Shown: in pieces, positions 45,751 through 57,835 of the stretch
Position numbering within the stretch: the stretch's first letter is position 1
Layout of the letters: the number at the start of each line of letters is the position of its first letter
DNA from: Megalobrama amblycephala
Taxonomy: Eukaryota > Chordata > Actinopteri > Cypriniformes > Xenocyprididae
DNA: 64,000 nucleotides
Assembly (NCBI RefSeq): GCF_018812025.1
Contig: NC_063053.1
Coordinates: 13,744,623 to 13,808,622 of the forward strand
Reading direction: 5' to 3'
Program-made: the position numbers and the translations under genes
The notes under the pieces: generated by a model
What the model saw: the letters and a program-made list of their open reading frames with translations, nothing else
Told to the model about the DNA's origin: nothing
The model's database searches: none

Positions 45751-47248
45751 TTAAATATGGTAAATTGTGTTACATTAAGTTGAGAGTACTATACTCTTGT
45801 TGGTAGCTGACAGCATTATTAAATATTTATGAGATTTATTGTACACAAATTCTGTGCCTCCATATGATCCTGGCAATTGAAAGAGTTTCCAGTGACACTA
45901 ACTTGATGTAAAGGAATGTCATGCTATGTTTTACACGATCAGTGGTCTTTGTTGGCTAGTTGAAAAGCCATTAGCGTTGCATTTTATTTATTTATTTATT
46001 TATTTTTTGTGATTATTAATACATGTAAGTCAAATGCATTCATGTATTGCAACTGAAAGTATAAATGTATCTGAAACAGAACTATTATTTTCTGTTCTTT
46101 AGAATAGGATGTGATGGCAAAGATAAGTTGATAAGAACCAGTGTGAGCACTGAAAGAATCTTTGCAAAGAAAGCACTTGTACTTGTGGAAGGTCTGATTT
46201 AACAAGAACAGGAAAAGACCTGTTTCCTCTGTCCATCCTTTAGTCGTACTGTAGCTTTTTCCATGAGGGAGATAGTCGTTCTGTAGCCTCCAGTGAAAGA
46301 AATCAGATCTTTTACACTTCTGCCCCAGCTAAATATGTGCACATCATCCTACAGAGGCACAATAATCCTTTTTTATTTGTTCTCGATATGTTCCCACTTC
46401 ATCTGCACTGCCAGAAAAGCCCATAATGGGACTTTTTATCAGGACTGATTGTCAGAGTTCAATGTAATGTATGGGTGTGACCGTGAAATGGCAAAGTTAC
46501 AGAGAACCCAGTTCTGCTTTATCACAAATTGAGCAAGACACGTCAGGTTTTTCCAGGACAACTGTGCTTGTAATTAGTGTGCTGTAAGTCACTTTGAATG
46601 GGAAAATGCCCCTGCTACTATATAGTAGAAAGATGCTTTAGTGGTTGTATGGACTGAAAAAGTAACAAAAAATTCCAGAGTTGTGGCTAATGTACCGCAC
46701 TGCAGGCTTTCTCAAGTAGTGGACCTTTCTGACCTGACAGTCTGGAGCTTAGATGTCATAACCCACAGCAAAGTTTGAATTTTAAAGCCTGTTTATGTTA
46801 CATTGTTCAGGTTGTTTTTTGTTGTTTTTTGCTCCCCTGCCAAAGTCAATCCAGGATTAAAGCTACAGGCGATTTTCTAATTGAGCCCTCTGGACGTTTT
46901 TACTTTTAATTGCTCCAGTCATTCTCCCATACTTCTACAATACTCGCAATGCAACAAACTGATACATGATCATTCATTTAATTGTTTCTTTATGAAGACA
47001 ATGAATCTTTATCAGTAGTTTTGTTAACGTAAATTTGAAACGCTATTCTTAACTCATTTTACTTCCATAATCTGATGCATTTGCAAAGTGAAACAGAATA
47101 TTCAACAAGTAAAAAATCGGTAGGACAGGATTTTGAAAGTGGGCATTATTAGAAAAAAGAGGGATTTTCAGCCTTAAAGGAATGTTGTTTCTGAAGTGTA
47201 AAATTTATTACATTTCGATAAAAGTTGTTCTAAATTTGCACTGATTAA

Positions 47249-47894
47249 AGGGTTCACCCAAAAATGAAAATTCTGTCATTAATTACTCACCCTCATGTCA
47301 TTCCACACCCGTAAGACCTTTTGTAAGATATTTTTGATGAAATTCGATGGCTCAGTGAGGCCTGCATTGCCAGCAAGACAATTAACACTTTCAGATGCCC
47401 AGAAAGCTATTAAAGACATATTTAAATCAGTTCATGTGACTACAGTGGTTCAACCTTAATGTTATGAAGCGACGAGAATACCTTTTGTGCGCCAAAAAAA
47501 CAAAATAACGACTTTATTCAACAATATCTAGTGATGGGCGATTTCAAAACACTGCTTCATGAAGCTTTAAAGCTTTACAAATCTTTTGTTTCGAATCAGT
47601 GGTTCGGAGCGTGTATCAAACTGCCAAAGTCACGTGATTTCAGTAAACGAGGCTTTGTTATGTCATAAGTGTTTCAAAATTTCAATGGTTCACCACTGGG
47701 GGCCATGACTTTGGCAGTTTGATACACGCTCCGAACCACTGATTCGAAACAAAAGATTCGTAAAGCTGTGAAGCGGATTTTATGAAAAATATCTTAATTT
47801 GTGTTACAAAGATGAACGAAGGTCTTACGGGTGTGGAACGACATGAGGACGAGTAATAAATGACAGAATTTTCATTTTTGGGTGAACTAACTCT
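47249..47894. mobile_element. TTAA MITE of the cacccaaaaatg family, with nested repeat
   Basis: TTAA at 47245-47248 and 47895-47898. Outer arms match 13794-14672. The centre (47531-47780) is replaced by a hAT-like palindrome starting tagtgatgggcgatttc. Confidence 0.75.
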
Positions 47895-49776
47895 TTAATT
47901 GTTCACAAAAAGACCAGCAATATACACTACCGATCGAAAGTTTGAGACTGTTCTTTTCAAAGTGTCCTGAAAAAAGTATCAGTTTTCACAAAGAAATTAA
48001 GCCACACAACTGTTTTCAACATTGATAATAGCATATTTTCTTTAAAAAAAAAAAAAAAAAAAAAAAAACAGCAATGAGGCTGAAAACTAACAACAAACTT
48101 TTTAATGAATATAAAAATGATGGAAAATTCTTAAAATATTTACAAAGAAAGACAACACACATTTGAAAACATTTGAATGACAAATCCAACAAAAAAAACA
48201 TCCCTTCATTAAAAAAGAAGGCTCTTGCAGTAAGATCATGGAAACTACTGCATTTCAGTAAATACTCTACCAAGCTTTAACACTACACAATGGCACAGAC
48301 ACTCCAAAAAAGGGACAAAATAGTGCACTCTGAATTGAAGATTAACTAAATTCTTTTTTTTTTTCTTTTTACAATTTCCTTTTTTGCATTCATGAGAATT
48401 TCAGAGGTCATATTATACAAGTAAATTATATAGAACTATGAAAAGGAAAGCTAGCAGTAAAAGTCTTTGGGCTAGAGAAGAGTGAAGGCAGGCAGATGTT
48501 TGCGTTTATGTCAGAATGCATATTGTGTTTTGGCTAATTCAAGTGTGAAGACTTAATATTATGGATGTGTCCTATAATGGCAGTTCAGTTTTCAAATGAG
48601 AATACCTGTACAATTATCAAGTAAACATTATTTTGTGTGTAATGTCTGATGCCTGTCAAAGAAACCTCTAGCTAACACACGGTACAATACATTTTATGAA
48701 ACCTTCAATGCCAGAGAAAAGGCACAACCTGATTTTTTTGTATAAAGTCATCAGGTAAGAATAGAAGGAGGTAAGTGTTGGCATCTCAAAGGCAATGTTG
48801 ACATCAGTATTAGAAACCATATGGTGATTTCCATTAAACTCCAGTGACTCCTTAAGGTCTGCACAGGTCCAGTAAGAAATTATCAAATTCAAATGCGCGA
48901 CAATCAGTTACAATGATCATTAACAGAATAGAAAAATAAGAGCATAAATGAGTAAAAATACAGGACACATACTGATGCACCTGTACGATGTAAGAAAAGA
49001 TCAGCTCCCTTCTCTTCTAGACTCGCTGGTATTTGATTTCTACACAACTGCATTCTCAATACGTTCTGTTTGCATGCGAGTCTGATCAGATCTTGATATA
49101 TTTCTTCTGCATTAAACACAGATCTTCTGTCTGCATTAACATGAATAGTTACAAAAATAACTAAACTCAATGAACTAAGAAAAGATATATTTAACTGCCA
49201 TTAAAACTGCTTTACAATTGTTCTTATCTAAGGAAAAATAAACATGCTTCAAAAAGACATTGCTTTTTGTGCTTTTGAACTAATTTTAAAAAAAAACAAG
49301 TACATGCGAGATTTGAGTGTGTGTAAGCGGACCATACTGATACATTTCAATAATTAAAGATTGGTTGAGTATAGACTGCTACTTCTCATTATTAGAATTA
49401 CATTTCCGGTTAGTTTGTAGGTTACACCCTGTGACCATTATGTATATCAAGCTTGGTTAATAGTGGTCCCAAGATTACAAAATGTTAATGGTGATCCTAT
49501 TAAAAAAAACAAACATACAAAAAAAAAAAACAGGAGTGGGCTGGAGGTAAACTTGAAGATAGAAGGCACACATGTGACAGTATCCAAATGAACTTAGGCA
49601 GCTGTGTATTCAATATGTGGTCTTTAGAAATGCTGAAAAAGTGGTCCAGTGAATGGCCCAGAGTCCTCTTCTCCACAAATGTTCTTGACCTCCACAAAAA
49701 AAAGATGCAGAAGAACAACTGGAGGTCCACATATTGTTCCATACATTGCCTTTTGCTTGCTTCCAGTTACATGAGC

Positions 49777-49845
49777 TCAGTAATAATTAAACTTGACTTT
49801 TTCAATGTCTCCAATCAGCGTCCTTGCCAAGAAGATTCCCACCAT
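49777..49845 (-). CDS. tspan14: tspan14 coding exon 8 and stop
   Basis: Encodes [20 protein letters not shown] and two tyrosines, then TGA. Acceptor ctattag. The C-terminal end differs from the mammalian one, as is usual for the short cytoplasmic tail. Confidence 0.9.
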   Translation of the reverse strand: MVGIFLARTLIGDIEKVKFNYY

Positions 49846-52800
49846 CTAATAGCAAAGTGACAAGACAACATTAGATTCAGATTAACTTCAAAACTGAGTA
49901 AAAAAAAAAAAAAAAAAAAAAATCTATACATGCAGAGGGATATTTCTTTTCAGGGCATAAAATTTGTATTCATTCAGATGACACTCTGTTACTCTGTAAA
50001 TAAAAGTGCTGAGGGTGACATCTAGCTGTAAAACATATTTTCCATGCAGTATGATTTTAAGCACATCCAATACCTGTAGTAATGATATGACTATGAAGAC
50101 TCCAGCCACAATATACAGATTGCGTGGAAGCCACTCCTCTAAAGCTATTATGCATCCTTTGACATAAATTGTGTTGCTCCATTGAGACTGAAACATAAAA
50201 CAGTACGTGTTGTTTATTCACAAAATAAGTGACAGAAAATGACAATAAAATGTATGCAATTAATTAAAAAGCATTTTATTACATCTACCTAACAGCAACT
50301 GTCCTGTGCCACACATTATAATATACAAGTGTCTGTATTCTGCTCTCCCAACTGCAATTTCTCACTGCCAATAGCGCACAAAAAGAGAATGATAACAAGA
50401 GGAGAGCAGAAGAACAACTGTTCATACCCCCCATTTGTGAAAATGTAATTTTCAAACTGACAGATAATGGTGCTGCCATCGGAATTGTAGCATAAAGACA
50501 TTACTTTTAAAAACTTGACTTTAGTTTCAGAAACTTTCTACTACATTTTCTTGTACGCATAAGCTGAGAAGTGTTTTAATTTATTCTACTTTCTGTATCA
50601 GGAACTCACTGTACAACTTTCACATTTCTATAGGAACATGTATTAAAGGGTTAGTTCACCCAAAAATGAAATTTCTGTCATTAATTACTCATCCTCATGT
50701 CGTTCCAAACTCGTAAGACCTTCGTTCATCATCGGAACACAAATTAAAATATTTTTGATGAAATCCGAGACGTATTTTATCTCTCATTGAAAGCAACATA
50801 ATTATCATCATTCAAGGTCCAGAAAAGAAGTAAAAACCTTAATTTTATGAAGCAACGAGAATACTTTTTGTGAGCAAAAACAAAACAAAAATAACAATTT
50901 TATTGAACAATATCTTCTCTTATGTTAGAACACCGACTCAGTATTGGCCGACGCTGTAACACGTGAGCAGCATGACACAGCCAGCGTTCTGACGTAGAAC
51001 CTGGAAGCACTGGATGTAAACAGCTTAGCAGTAAGGCAGGGGGAGAGAAGATATTGTTGAATAAAGTCATTATTTTTGTTTGTTTTCGCACACACAAAAT
51101 GTATTCTCGCCGCTTCATAACACTAAGGTTGAAGCACTGCAGTCACGTCGACTACTTTAACGATGTCTTTAGTACCTTCCTGAACCTTGAATGATAATAA
51201 TTACGTTGCTTTCTATGGGAGATAAAAAAAATTTTTTTTAAAAACTATCGGATTTCATCAAAAATATCTTAATTTGGGTTCTGAAGACGAACGAAGGTCT
51301 TATGAGTTTGGAACAACACGAGGGTGAGTAATTAATGACACAATTGCAAAGAACGAAATGCCTAGTTTAACTGTTTAATATGCACTTACCGCTGTGCCAG
51401 CTGATCTAACATCATATCCACACTGTGTGTTCACCACTGTATCCTGTAAAGAATTCACAGGTTAAATTAAATTAAATTTGTTGCAAATAAAAGAAATGTC
51501 ATGATGTTTAAATAATAGTTAGAGTAGTGAGGGTAGCAACCAAGTTGGCAGATTGGCTTGATACACAAAGAAATTAAAAGATATTTTTTGGGGGGGGGCT
51601 TATATTTTTTGGCTTGTGAAAGGAATATTTCACCCAAAAATGTTGTTCACTCCCATGTTGTTTCAAATCCACATTACTTTTTTTTTGTTCCATGAAATTT
51701 GGAATAATGTAATGAATTTCTTAAACAAAGACATATGGGTTTGGATTAACATGAGGTTAAACTATTGCTTGAAGCATTTCAAGGCCACAACAAGCAAAGA
51801 AAGTCTTCAATGTGCTCGGCCTTCGACTTGAAAGCACAATGGGTTCTTTTAAACTATTTTTTATGATAAAAAAAAAAAAAAAAAACTCTTTCTGTGGAGG
51901 GCTGCTGTGAAGCAGAGGGGAACCTACAGCAGGGTCGCTGATGCAGCAGGAAAAGGGCACTCCACATTTCTCTCTGCTGAGGTTACTCTGTGAGCAGTTA
52001 AAATACACATTCAGATTCCAGTCGTTGGGGTCTTTAGCCCCACAGCAATGATTCTGTGAATAAAACAAAATGTACATTTAGGACGTTTTTAATCAAAACC
52101 TGTAACAGTCAAGGTGAGTTACCATGGCGATGAAATTTCCCATGGCCACCTTTTACCACACTTTTAGAAGCATTAAAAGGTGCAGTAAGCATTTTTGTAA
52201 AACACTGTTGAAAAGTGGATCAGATCAAGCGCCAAAACACACTTGTATCTAATCAGCAGTAAGAGGCGTGATGGGGGAGGAGAGAGAGCTCAGTGCACAA
52301 GACCGACATTAGCCAAACAACTATAGAGGGAGAGAAGGAAGAGAAAATACAAAAGAGGAAAAGGCCAGGGGAATATAACTTTAAAAAGAAGGGTTACGAT
52401 CAGGCAAGTGGTAGGACCTGCGTCAATATCGGAGAAGCTTTCCAGTGCTGGAGAGAATTAAGGAACGGGAAGGCCTAAAAATGGACACCGAGGTTGCTTT
52501 AGTTCTTCTCGATATGCGAGTAACGTTGGTTTTGCTGTGTTTCACAGAATTAAGATATGCTGTCTTTTGCTTGAATATACTCTTGTCATCTTCGCTTGTT
52601 TGTTAATTATTTTAATTATTATTATTTTTTAATTTTTTTTGCCCTGGAACATCTAAACCTCCTCCACCACCCATTTCAAGCATCAACTCCCAAAGTGTTC
52701 CAGAAAAGAGAGATAACACACTCCCAATATGTTTCTTGTCACATTGGTAATACTAGTTACTTGGACTATCGTGTTATCTAGGAAGCTGTTCAAGAAAACA

Positions 52801-55800
52801 GTGTGTGGTTTTTTTTGGGATGGAAGGGATGACTTTGCCATCGAAGGAGTAGAGGAGCTAAATAACAATTAGACATTCAACCTGAATTATCATAGTAACA
52901 AAAATAGCTTTCACTTATTAATGACATCATACCCTCGGGTGGCAATAACAGCAGATTCCACCACAGTCTTTGCCTGTGTTGCATAACGTGTACATGAATG
53001 TAGGGGCGGAAGCATCAAGGGCGTGATCCTTTTGGTTAAGGGTGTGTTTGTTTCGGTGATTTCAAATATCAAGTGTTTACCAGAAATCGCCTACTGCACC
53101 TTTAAAGGAATAGTTCACCCAAAAATTACAATTCTGTCATCATTTACTCACCCTCAAATTGTTCAGAACCTGCATGATGTTCTTTCTTCTGTTAAACATA
53201 AATTAAGATGTTTTGAAGAATGTTGGTAATCAAACAGTTGCTGGATCCCACTGACTTTCATAGTATGGAAAAAAAATACTTTGGAAGTCAACGGGGTCCA
53301 GCAACTGTTTGGTTACCAACATTCTTCAAAATATCTTCTTTTGTGTTCAACAGAAGAAAAATTTATACAGGTTTGGATCAACTTGAGGGTAAGTAAAAGG
53401 GTGAGTAAACAGGATTTTCATTTTTGGTTGAACTATCCCATTAAGTCATTTGCTGCATTGTAATTCCCCAAATTACATGATCAAAAATAATGTAAAATGT
53501 ATATATTTATTTGAGAAAACAGATATAAAATTCAAAACCAAGACATGTGTTCAGTACTAGCACGAAAACTGCTCAAAAAGTCATTAGTATCCATGACTTT
53601 TTCCATCATCTTTATGGTTTTGTTCAGGTTTAAATACTGCTTGTTAATTTAGCATTAATTAACTGAACAATAATTGGCGAAAATACACAGAAGAGTGAAT
53701 AGCGAAGCATAAAGTTTGATTTAACGGTTTCACCTCTAATATGTATGTGGTGGTTCATGGTTGGCATGTTGAGTAAACAGAAAACTTGGTATTGGAGAAT
53801 CGGTATACATTTAAAAACTCTCTCAGACTTACCAGCTTTTGGAGAGAGTCTATCAGATTCTGCAGGTCAATGTCTTCCCTGTAAGCCTTCACATTGGCCA
53901 AGAAGAAATCATTGATCCACTCCCTAACTTGGCCCTGGAACACAAATGCCAATACCGCAGCCGTAAGCTCCAGGAAGAAGATGAAGCCGATGACTCCAGA
54001 GAACTGAAAGAGAAAGTCAAGAACCAAGGTGAAAATTCAAAGAGCAGCATTTGACAGTGTAAATAGAATTTGTGAATTTTTATGTCTGGGAAGTAATTAC
54101 ATCTAACACATTATAAAGTTCCTATTTTGTACAGGTCTGGCACTGCAAAACTCAGTATCACATTGAAAGGATGAGAACTTACAAATTTAAGGAGGCAGAT
54201 GTTTTCCCGGAGTGCTCCGACACACCCAGCAAATCCCAAAACGAAAGTGACTGTGCCTACAACAAGCACTCCCCAAACTGGGTCAAAACCATGTAGACGC
54301 GTGACTTGTGTCAGATCTGATAAAACACCCTGTGGGCAAATCAAGGAATAAAAAAAAAAAAAAAAAAAAAAAAATGAGCCACTAAAATTTAATGCACTCT
54401 ACTATTCAAAAGTTTGAGGTCAATCTTTCAAGGTTAATAGTTCATCTTTACTGAGAGTAGTGTATGTAGTAAGTTATGTAGTTTAGGTCACTATGTTTGT
54501 TGGTAATATTAATTGACTAAGTAGAAAAATATTTTTAAGGGTGTGTTCACACTTGCCAGGTTTGGTTCGATTTAAGGGGTTATGAACTGCGTTCTTTTAT
54601 TGTTTTATAATGTTTTCTGGGGTGCACTTATAATGTTAGTATGCTTTATACATCAAAAATTGTCATAATTTAGAAACAAAAGGCATTTTTCCTACCCTGA
54701 TTTTAGCCCTCTTATTTATAAGCTCTGTTTTAAGGGAAGTGTCTGCTGTGAGACTTCAGTGTAAACGCCCACTGCTGTGATTGGCTAACATCTTTGCATA
54801 TGAATAGCTAGGTATTACTCACTCGACAACTTTTAGCATGCTTTTACTATTACAGCTCTCAAGGTTAACTAATCATGAAAAGTGTTGATTATAAGCATTA
54901 CATTTAGATTCAATTCAATTCATTTATTTCTATAGCACTATTCACAACACATATCGTTTCAAAGCAGCTTTACAGAGAATGCATGTCAACATTACAATTT
55001 AGAGAATACAGTTAGCTAATGTAATAAATCTATGGCATTATATTTAGATCATGGCATGAAAGGTTGCAGTGATGAATATTGTAGCCGATCGACTTGTTGT
55101 TGAGCGCATGAAAGCAGTGACCTCATCATTGCAACTCAATTTCTGCACACTAACAAATGCTTTCATCATAACTAATAGTGCAGACACGATGTAACTAAGA
55201 GATTCGTTGAATAAAATGGAAGTTTTGGCATGAGTCCAGAACTCAGTCACTAAATAAACTCAAGCTGTTTGATTGACAGCTCCAGCAATTGTAGGGGAGC
55301 GTTCTTTGATCGCTTTCTATATCTAATTTAATCACCTTTTAAATAACAGATTATTTTCATCCTACTAAGAGAAACAACGTGAAGTTGACCGTTTAGTCAC
55401 TGGTTTGATTTATTGACACATAGAGAAATATTATCTGATGGTACATGAATCATTACATATCAGATCAGGCATTAGAATGAACACAGTTACTTACACGTTG
55501 TTGCATTACTGTCAAGTCCATATCGTAAAAGTCTTTTTGCAAAGTCTGCGCCAAAATACGATTGATTTACCAAAGAATCCACAGTGAAATGTACCAAATA
55601 CAAATAAATCTCAACTGAGACATTCACATTGTTGAAAATAAATAACCATATTCCTAGCATTAGGATCCTTTGAAAGGTTATTTTTAGTCCTGTATCACTC
55701 TTTTCTCCTCACCTCACTAGCACACCAGTGGGCGGGGCTAACGTTGCAATGATGAAGTAGGCGTTTATTTCTTCTGCGGAGGCGGCATTGCACCTCATAG

Positions 55801-57829
55801 ATACGCACATTCCAGGATCAGTCATTCACTGGGTCTGGTGTCAATAAATTTTATCCAATAAATTTTATTGGATTAACAAGGAAGTTTTCGGTTCTAAAAC
55901 TTAGAGGATATTCTTATAGTACGATAACCTCATATATTAAAAGATCAAGGAAAAGTTGATTTCTCAATTCATGACCCATTTAAAACAAATTCTGATGCAA
56001 TTGTTCCGTTAGTGCGGTTTATTTTACTAAGTGTGAACGCTGTCATCCGAACCCTGGTACCCCTGAAAAGATGACAGTGAAAGTTCGCTTTCGAAAGAAC
56101 TTTTGTGCGGTTCGACTGAAATATGAATGCAACACGGACCAAAGACAGGTAAATGTACCAAAAACAGGACATAAGGTCACAAGATGCGATCCTAAATTTT
56201 ATTTTTTAAATATTTAGGTTTAATGTTAAAAATGACAGTGTGAACGTGTAAATTTTTCTTTTTTTCTTTTTTTTTGGTCCAGAACAAAAGAACCAAGAGA
56301 ACCAAACTGCAAGTGTGAACACACCCTTAGTTAAAGGAAATTTCACAGACACAGATGTCAACTTACTTTTTCACTCCAGGCCCAGAAGCCAATTGCAATG
56401 AATGCTGTTCCAGCTAACTGAAAAGCAGAAGAGGTATAGGAAACAGTAAGACATGTTGCATCAGAATAGTCAAGTTCAGACAAAGCAAAAAGCTATAACG
56501 ACAGAGTGTGTGGCTATAACATATGATGCATTAGTCACTAAATGTGACTAAAGTCTAGAACACCAAGCAACTAGACAACAGTAATTCTATAAAAAAAAAG
56601 CTTAAATACATGGTTCAAAAGTTTGGGTTGAGCAAGATTTTTTTTTTTTTTATGTTTTTGGAAAAAAAAAGAAAAAAAAAAACTCACTCATACTCACCAA
56701 GGCTGCATTTATTTGATCAAAAATACAGTAAAAATAGGAATGTTGTGGAATGTTTTTACAGATTAAAATAACTATTTTCTATTTTAAAATATTTTAAAAT
56801 GTTAAAAGCTAAATTTTTAGCATTCAGCAACATTTCAGTGTCACATGATCCTTCAGAAATCATTCTAATATGCTCATTTGGTGAAAACAGTTGTGCTACG
56901 TAGCATACTTGTGGAATTTTTTTTTTAAATCATTCTTTGACAAATATAACATTCAAAAGAATAGCGATTATTTGAAATAGAATGTTTTTCTAAATGTCTA
57001 CTGTCACTTTTGATTAATGTGTCCTCTTTAATAAATATATTAACTTTTAATACAAACAAACAAAAATCTTACTGACCCCAAACTTTTGAACAGTAGTGTA
57101 TAAAATAACATGCTAAAGATACAAATCTTTCAACTTTATTTAAAAGTATGCACAATAAAGTGTTACATGTATAATTCATATCTAAAACAGGGTATGAAAT
57201 ATTCAAAACAGTGTGTAATAACAACAAAACTTGTTTTCTCAGGAGGCATTTCAATATTGAAAACAGGAAAACAGGCTAGAAGCTGTTATCTGTTATGAGC
57301 TCTACAACTCCTCCCATACTTCCTCATACAGGACACCAAAAACTATTGCAATAGTATGTCAGAGTAAATCTGTTTCCTGTTGACGTCAATATGGAAACTT
57401 GACGTCAGTTAGGCTGACTTTTTCTCTTGATGTATAAAGGTTCGGCTGTGGGTGTTAACTTTCTGTGAAAGCCAAGCGAGTAATGAAAATACAGTCAGAA
57501 AGTATGAAACATCTGTGCACACGGTGTGCAACTAAGTGGAACAAATTAACATGAAATGACAGGCTAGTCAGCAGATCATGTTATCTGAGCAAGAGTGGTA
57601 TAAAAGATAGGCAGGGCAGACACCGTACTGGACATTATCTAATGTCAAACTGGAAGGGTGGGCATTTATACATGATTTGCAGATGAGGGCATGTTTGTGT
57701 GAGATTATGCATGCATTTACTGAAACAAAACATTTGTCATCAACTTACCCAAAAGATAATGTTGTAGCTGAACATGAGGTATTTGTAGCAACAGCTGACC
57801 TCTGCATTTTCATATCTGTAATAGTGCAT
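49777..57829 (-). CDS. tspan14: Tetraspanin-14, eight coding exons
   Basis: On the minus strand, exons 57829-57749, 56417-56367, 54329-54183, 54003-53833, 52053-51928, 51443-51390, 50187-50074 and 49845-49777 join without a frame break into 270 codons, the same length as human TSPAN14. Four membrane segments lie at about 16-42, 62-84, 94-117 and 234-258. The large extracellular loop has CCG (153-155) and cysteines at 153, 154, 170, 180, 186, 187, 200 and 222: eight, the mark of TspanC8 tetraspanins. N-glycosylation sequons are at 169 and 174. TspanC8 proteins bind the protease ADAM10 and direct its exit from the ER and its substrate choice, including Notch; this is family knowledge. [11 protein letters not shown] and the YIVAGVFI stretch fit TSPAN14 best. 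All splice sites are GT-AG. Confidence 0.93.
50074..50187 (-). CDS. tspan14: tspan14 coding exon 7
   Basis: Thirty-eight codons: the last loop cysteine (YVKGC), LEEWLPRN, and membrane segment 4 ([14 protein letters not shown]). Acceptor tgtttcag, donor cag|gtattg. Confidence 0.93.
50647..51345. mobile_element. TTAA MITE of the cacccaaaaatg family in tspan14 intron 6
   Basis: The last intron but one (between exons 6 and 7) holds a full-length copy: left end after TTAA (50643-50646), arms inverted, right end diverged near 51345-51382. No effect on coding sequence is visible. Confidence 0.65.
51390..51443 (-). CDS. tspan14: tspan14 coding exon 6
   Basis: Eighteen codons ([18 protein letters not shown]) with one loop cysteine. 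Acceptor ctttacag, donor gcg|gtaagt. The last six residues differ from the mammalian sequence I recall. Confidence 0.9.
51928..52053 (-). CDS. tspan14: tspan14 coding exon 5
   Basis: Forty-two codons with NHCCG, NVYFNCS and [11 protein letters not shown], which hold six of the eight loop cysteines. Acceptor attcacag, donor gct|gtaggt. Confidence 0.95.
52177..53101. mobile_element. TTAA MITE (aggtgcagtaagc ends) in tspan14 intron 4
   Basis: Left end aggtgcagtaagc; right end gcctactgcacct is the near complement. TTAA at 52173-52176 and 53102-53105. Interior is purine-rich (52270-52380). No transposase. Confidence 0.75.
53106..53440. mobile_element. Palindromic TTAA MITE (aggaatagttcacccaaaaa)
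   Basis: Shares its left TTAA (53102-53105) with the element before it; right TTAA at 53441-53444. The arms are inverted around 53270. Related to, but distinct from, the agggttagttcaccc family. Confidence 0.75.
53833..54003 (-). CDS. tspan14: tspan14 coding exon 4
   Basis: Fifty-seven codons: membrane segment 3 ([16 protein letters not shown]) and the first helices of the large loop, ending [14 protein letters not shown]. Acceptor ctttcag, donor ctg|gtaagt. Confidence 0.93.
54183..54329 (-). CDS. tspan14: tspan14 coding exon 3
   Basis: Forty-nine codons from [11 protein letters not shown] through [18 protein letters not shown]: small extracellular loop and membrane segment 2. Acceptor gcccacag, donor ttt|gtaagt. 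Confidence 0.93.
54330..56366 (-). other. tspan14 intron 2
   Basis: Consists mainly of one TA-flanked element (54539-56327) with an L2-type tail fragment (54907-55030) inside, plus a poly(A) run at 54350-54374 and a remnant of the caaaagtttgaggtc family at 54401. Confidence 0.6.
54539..56327. mobile_element. TA-flanked element with agggtgtgttcacac ends
   Basis: Left end agggtgtgttcacacttg; right end caagtgtgaacacaccct is its exact complement (18 bp). TA precedes and follows. No ORF resembles a transposase. Tc1/mariner affiliation is inferred from the TA target. Confidence 0.7.
56367..56417 (-). CDS. tspan14: tspan14 coding exon 2
   Basis: Seventeen codons ([17 protein letters not shown]), rest of membrane segment 1. 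Acceptor cttttcag, donor aaa|gtaagt. Confidence 0.9.
56605..57103. mobile_element. Copy of the aaagtttgg / ctcaccaaggctgcattt element in tspan14 intron 1
   Basis: Starts aaaagtttgggttgagcaag and ends accccaaacttttgaacagt, with the internal blocks seen at 2077-3013. One arm is partly lost. Confidence 0.65.
57749..57829 (-). CDS. tspan14: tspan14 coding exon 1
   Basis: Encodes [20 protein letters not shown] and the start of membrane segment 1. The exon extends six bases 5' of the ATG to an acceptor (gttctacag), so a non-coding exon lies upstream. Donor gg|gtaagt, phase 0. Confidence 0.9.
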
Positions 57830-57835
57830 CTTCTT

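Larger units (their letters stand above)
45189..49776. other. Tail-to-tail interval between sh2d4b and tspan14
   Basis: Contains the two 3' untranslated regions. Elements at 45388-45750, 47249-47894 and 47923-48035 are listed separately or noted here. There are poly(A/T) runs at 48043-48069 and 48353-48370. I find no exon between the stop codons. Confidence 0.5.

Noticed and set aside
49588..49860. 90-codon plus-strand frame over tspan14 exon 8
   Set aside because: Antisense shadow of the last coding exon and 3' untranslated region.
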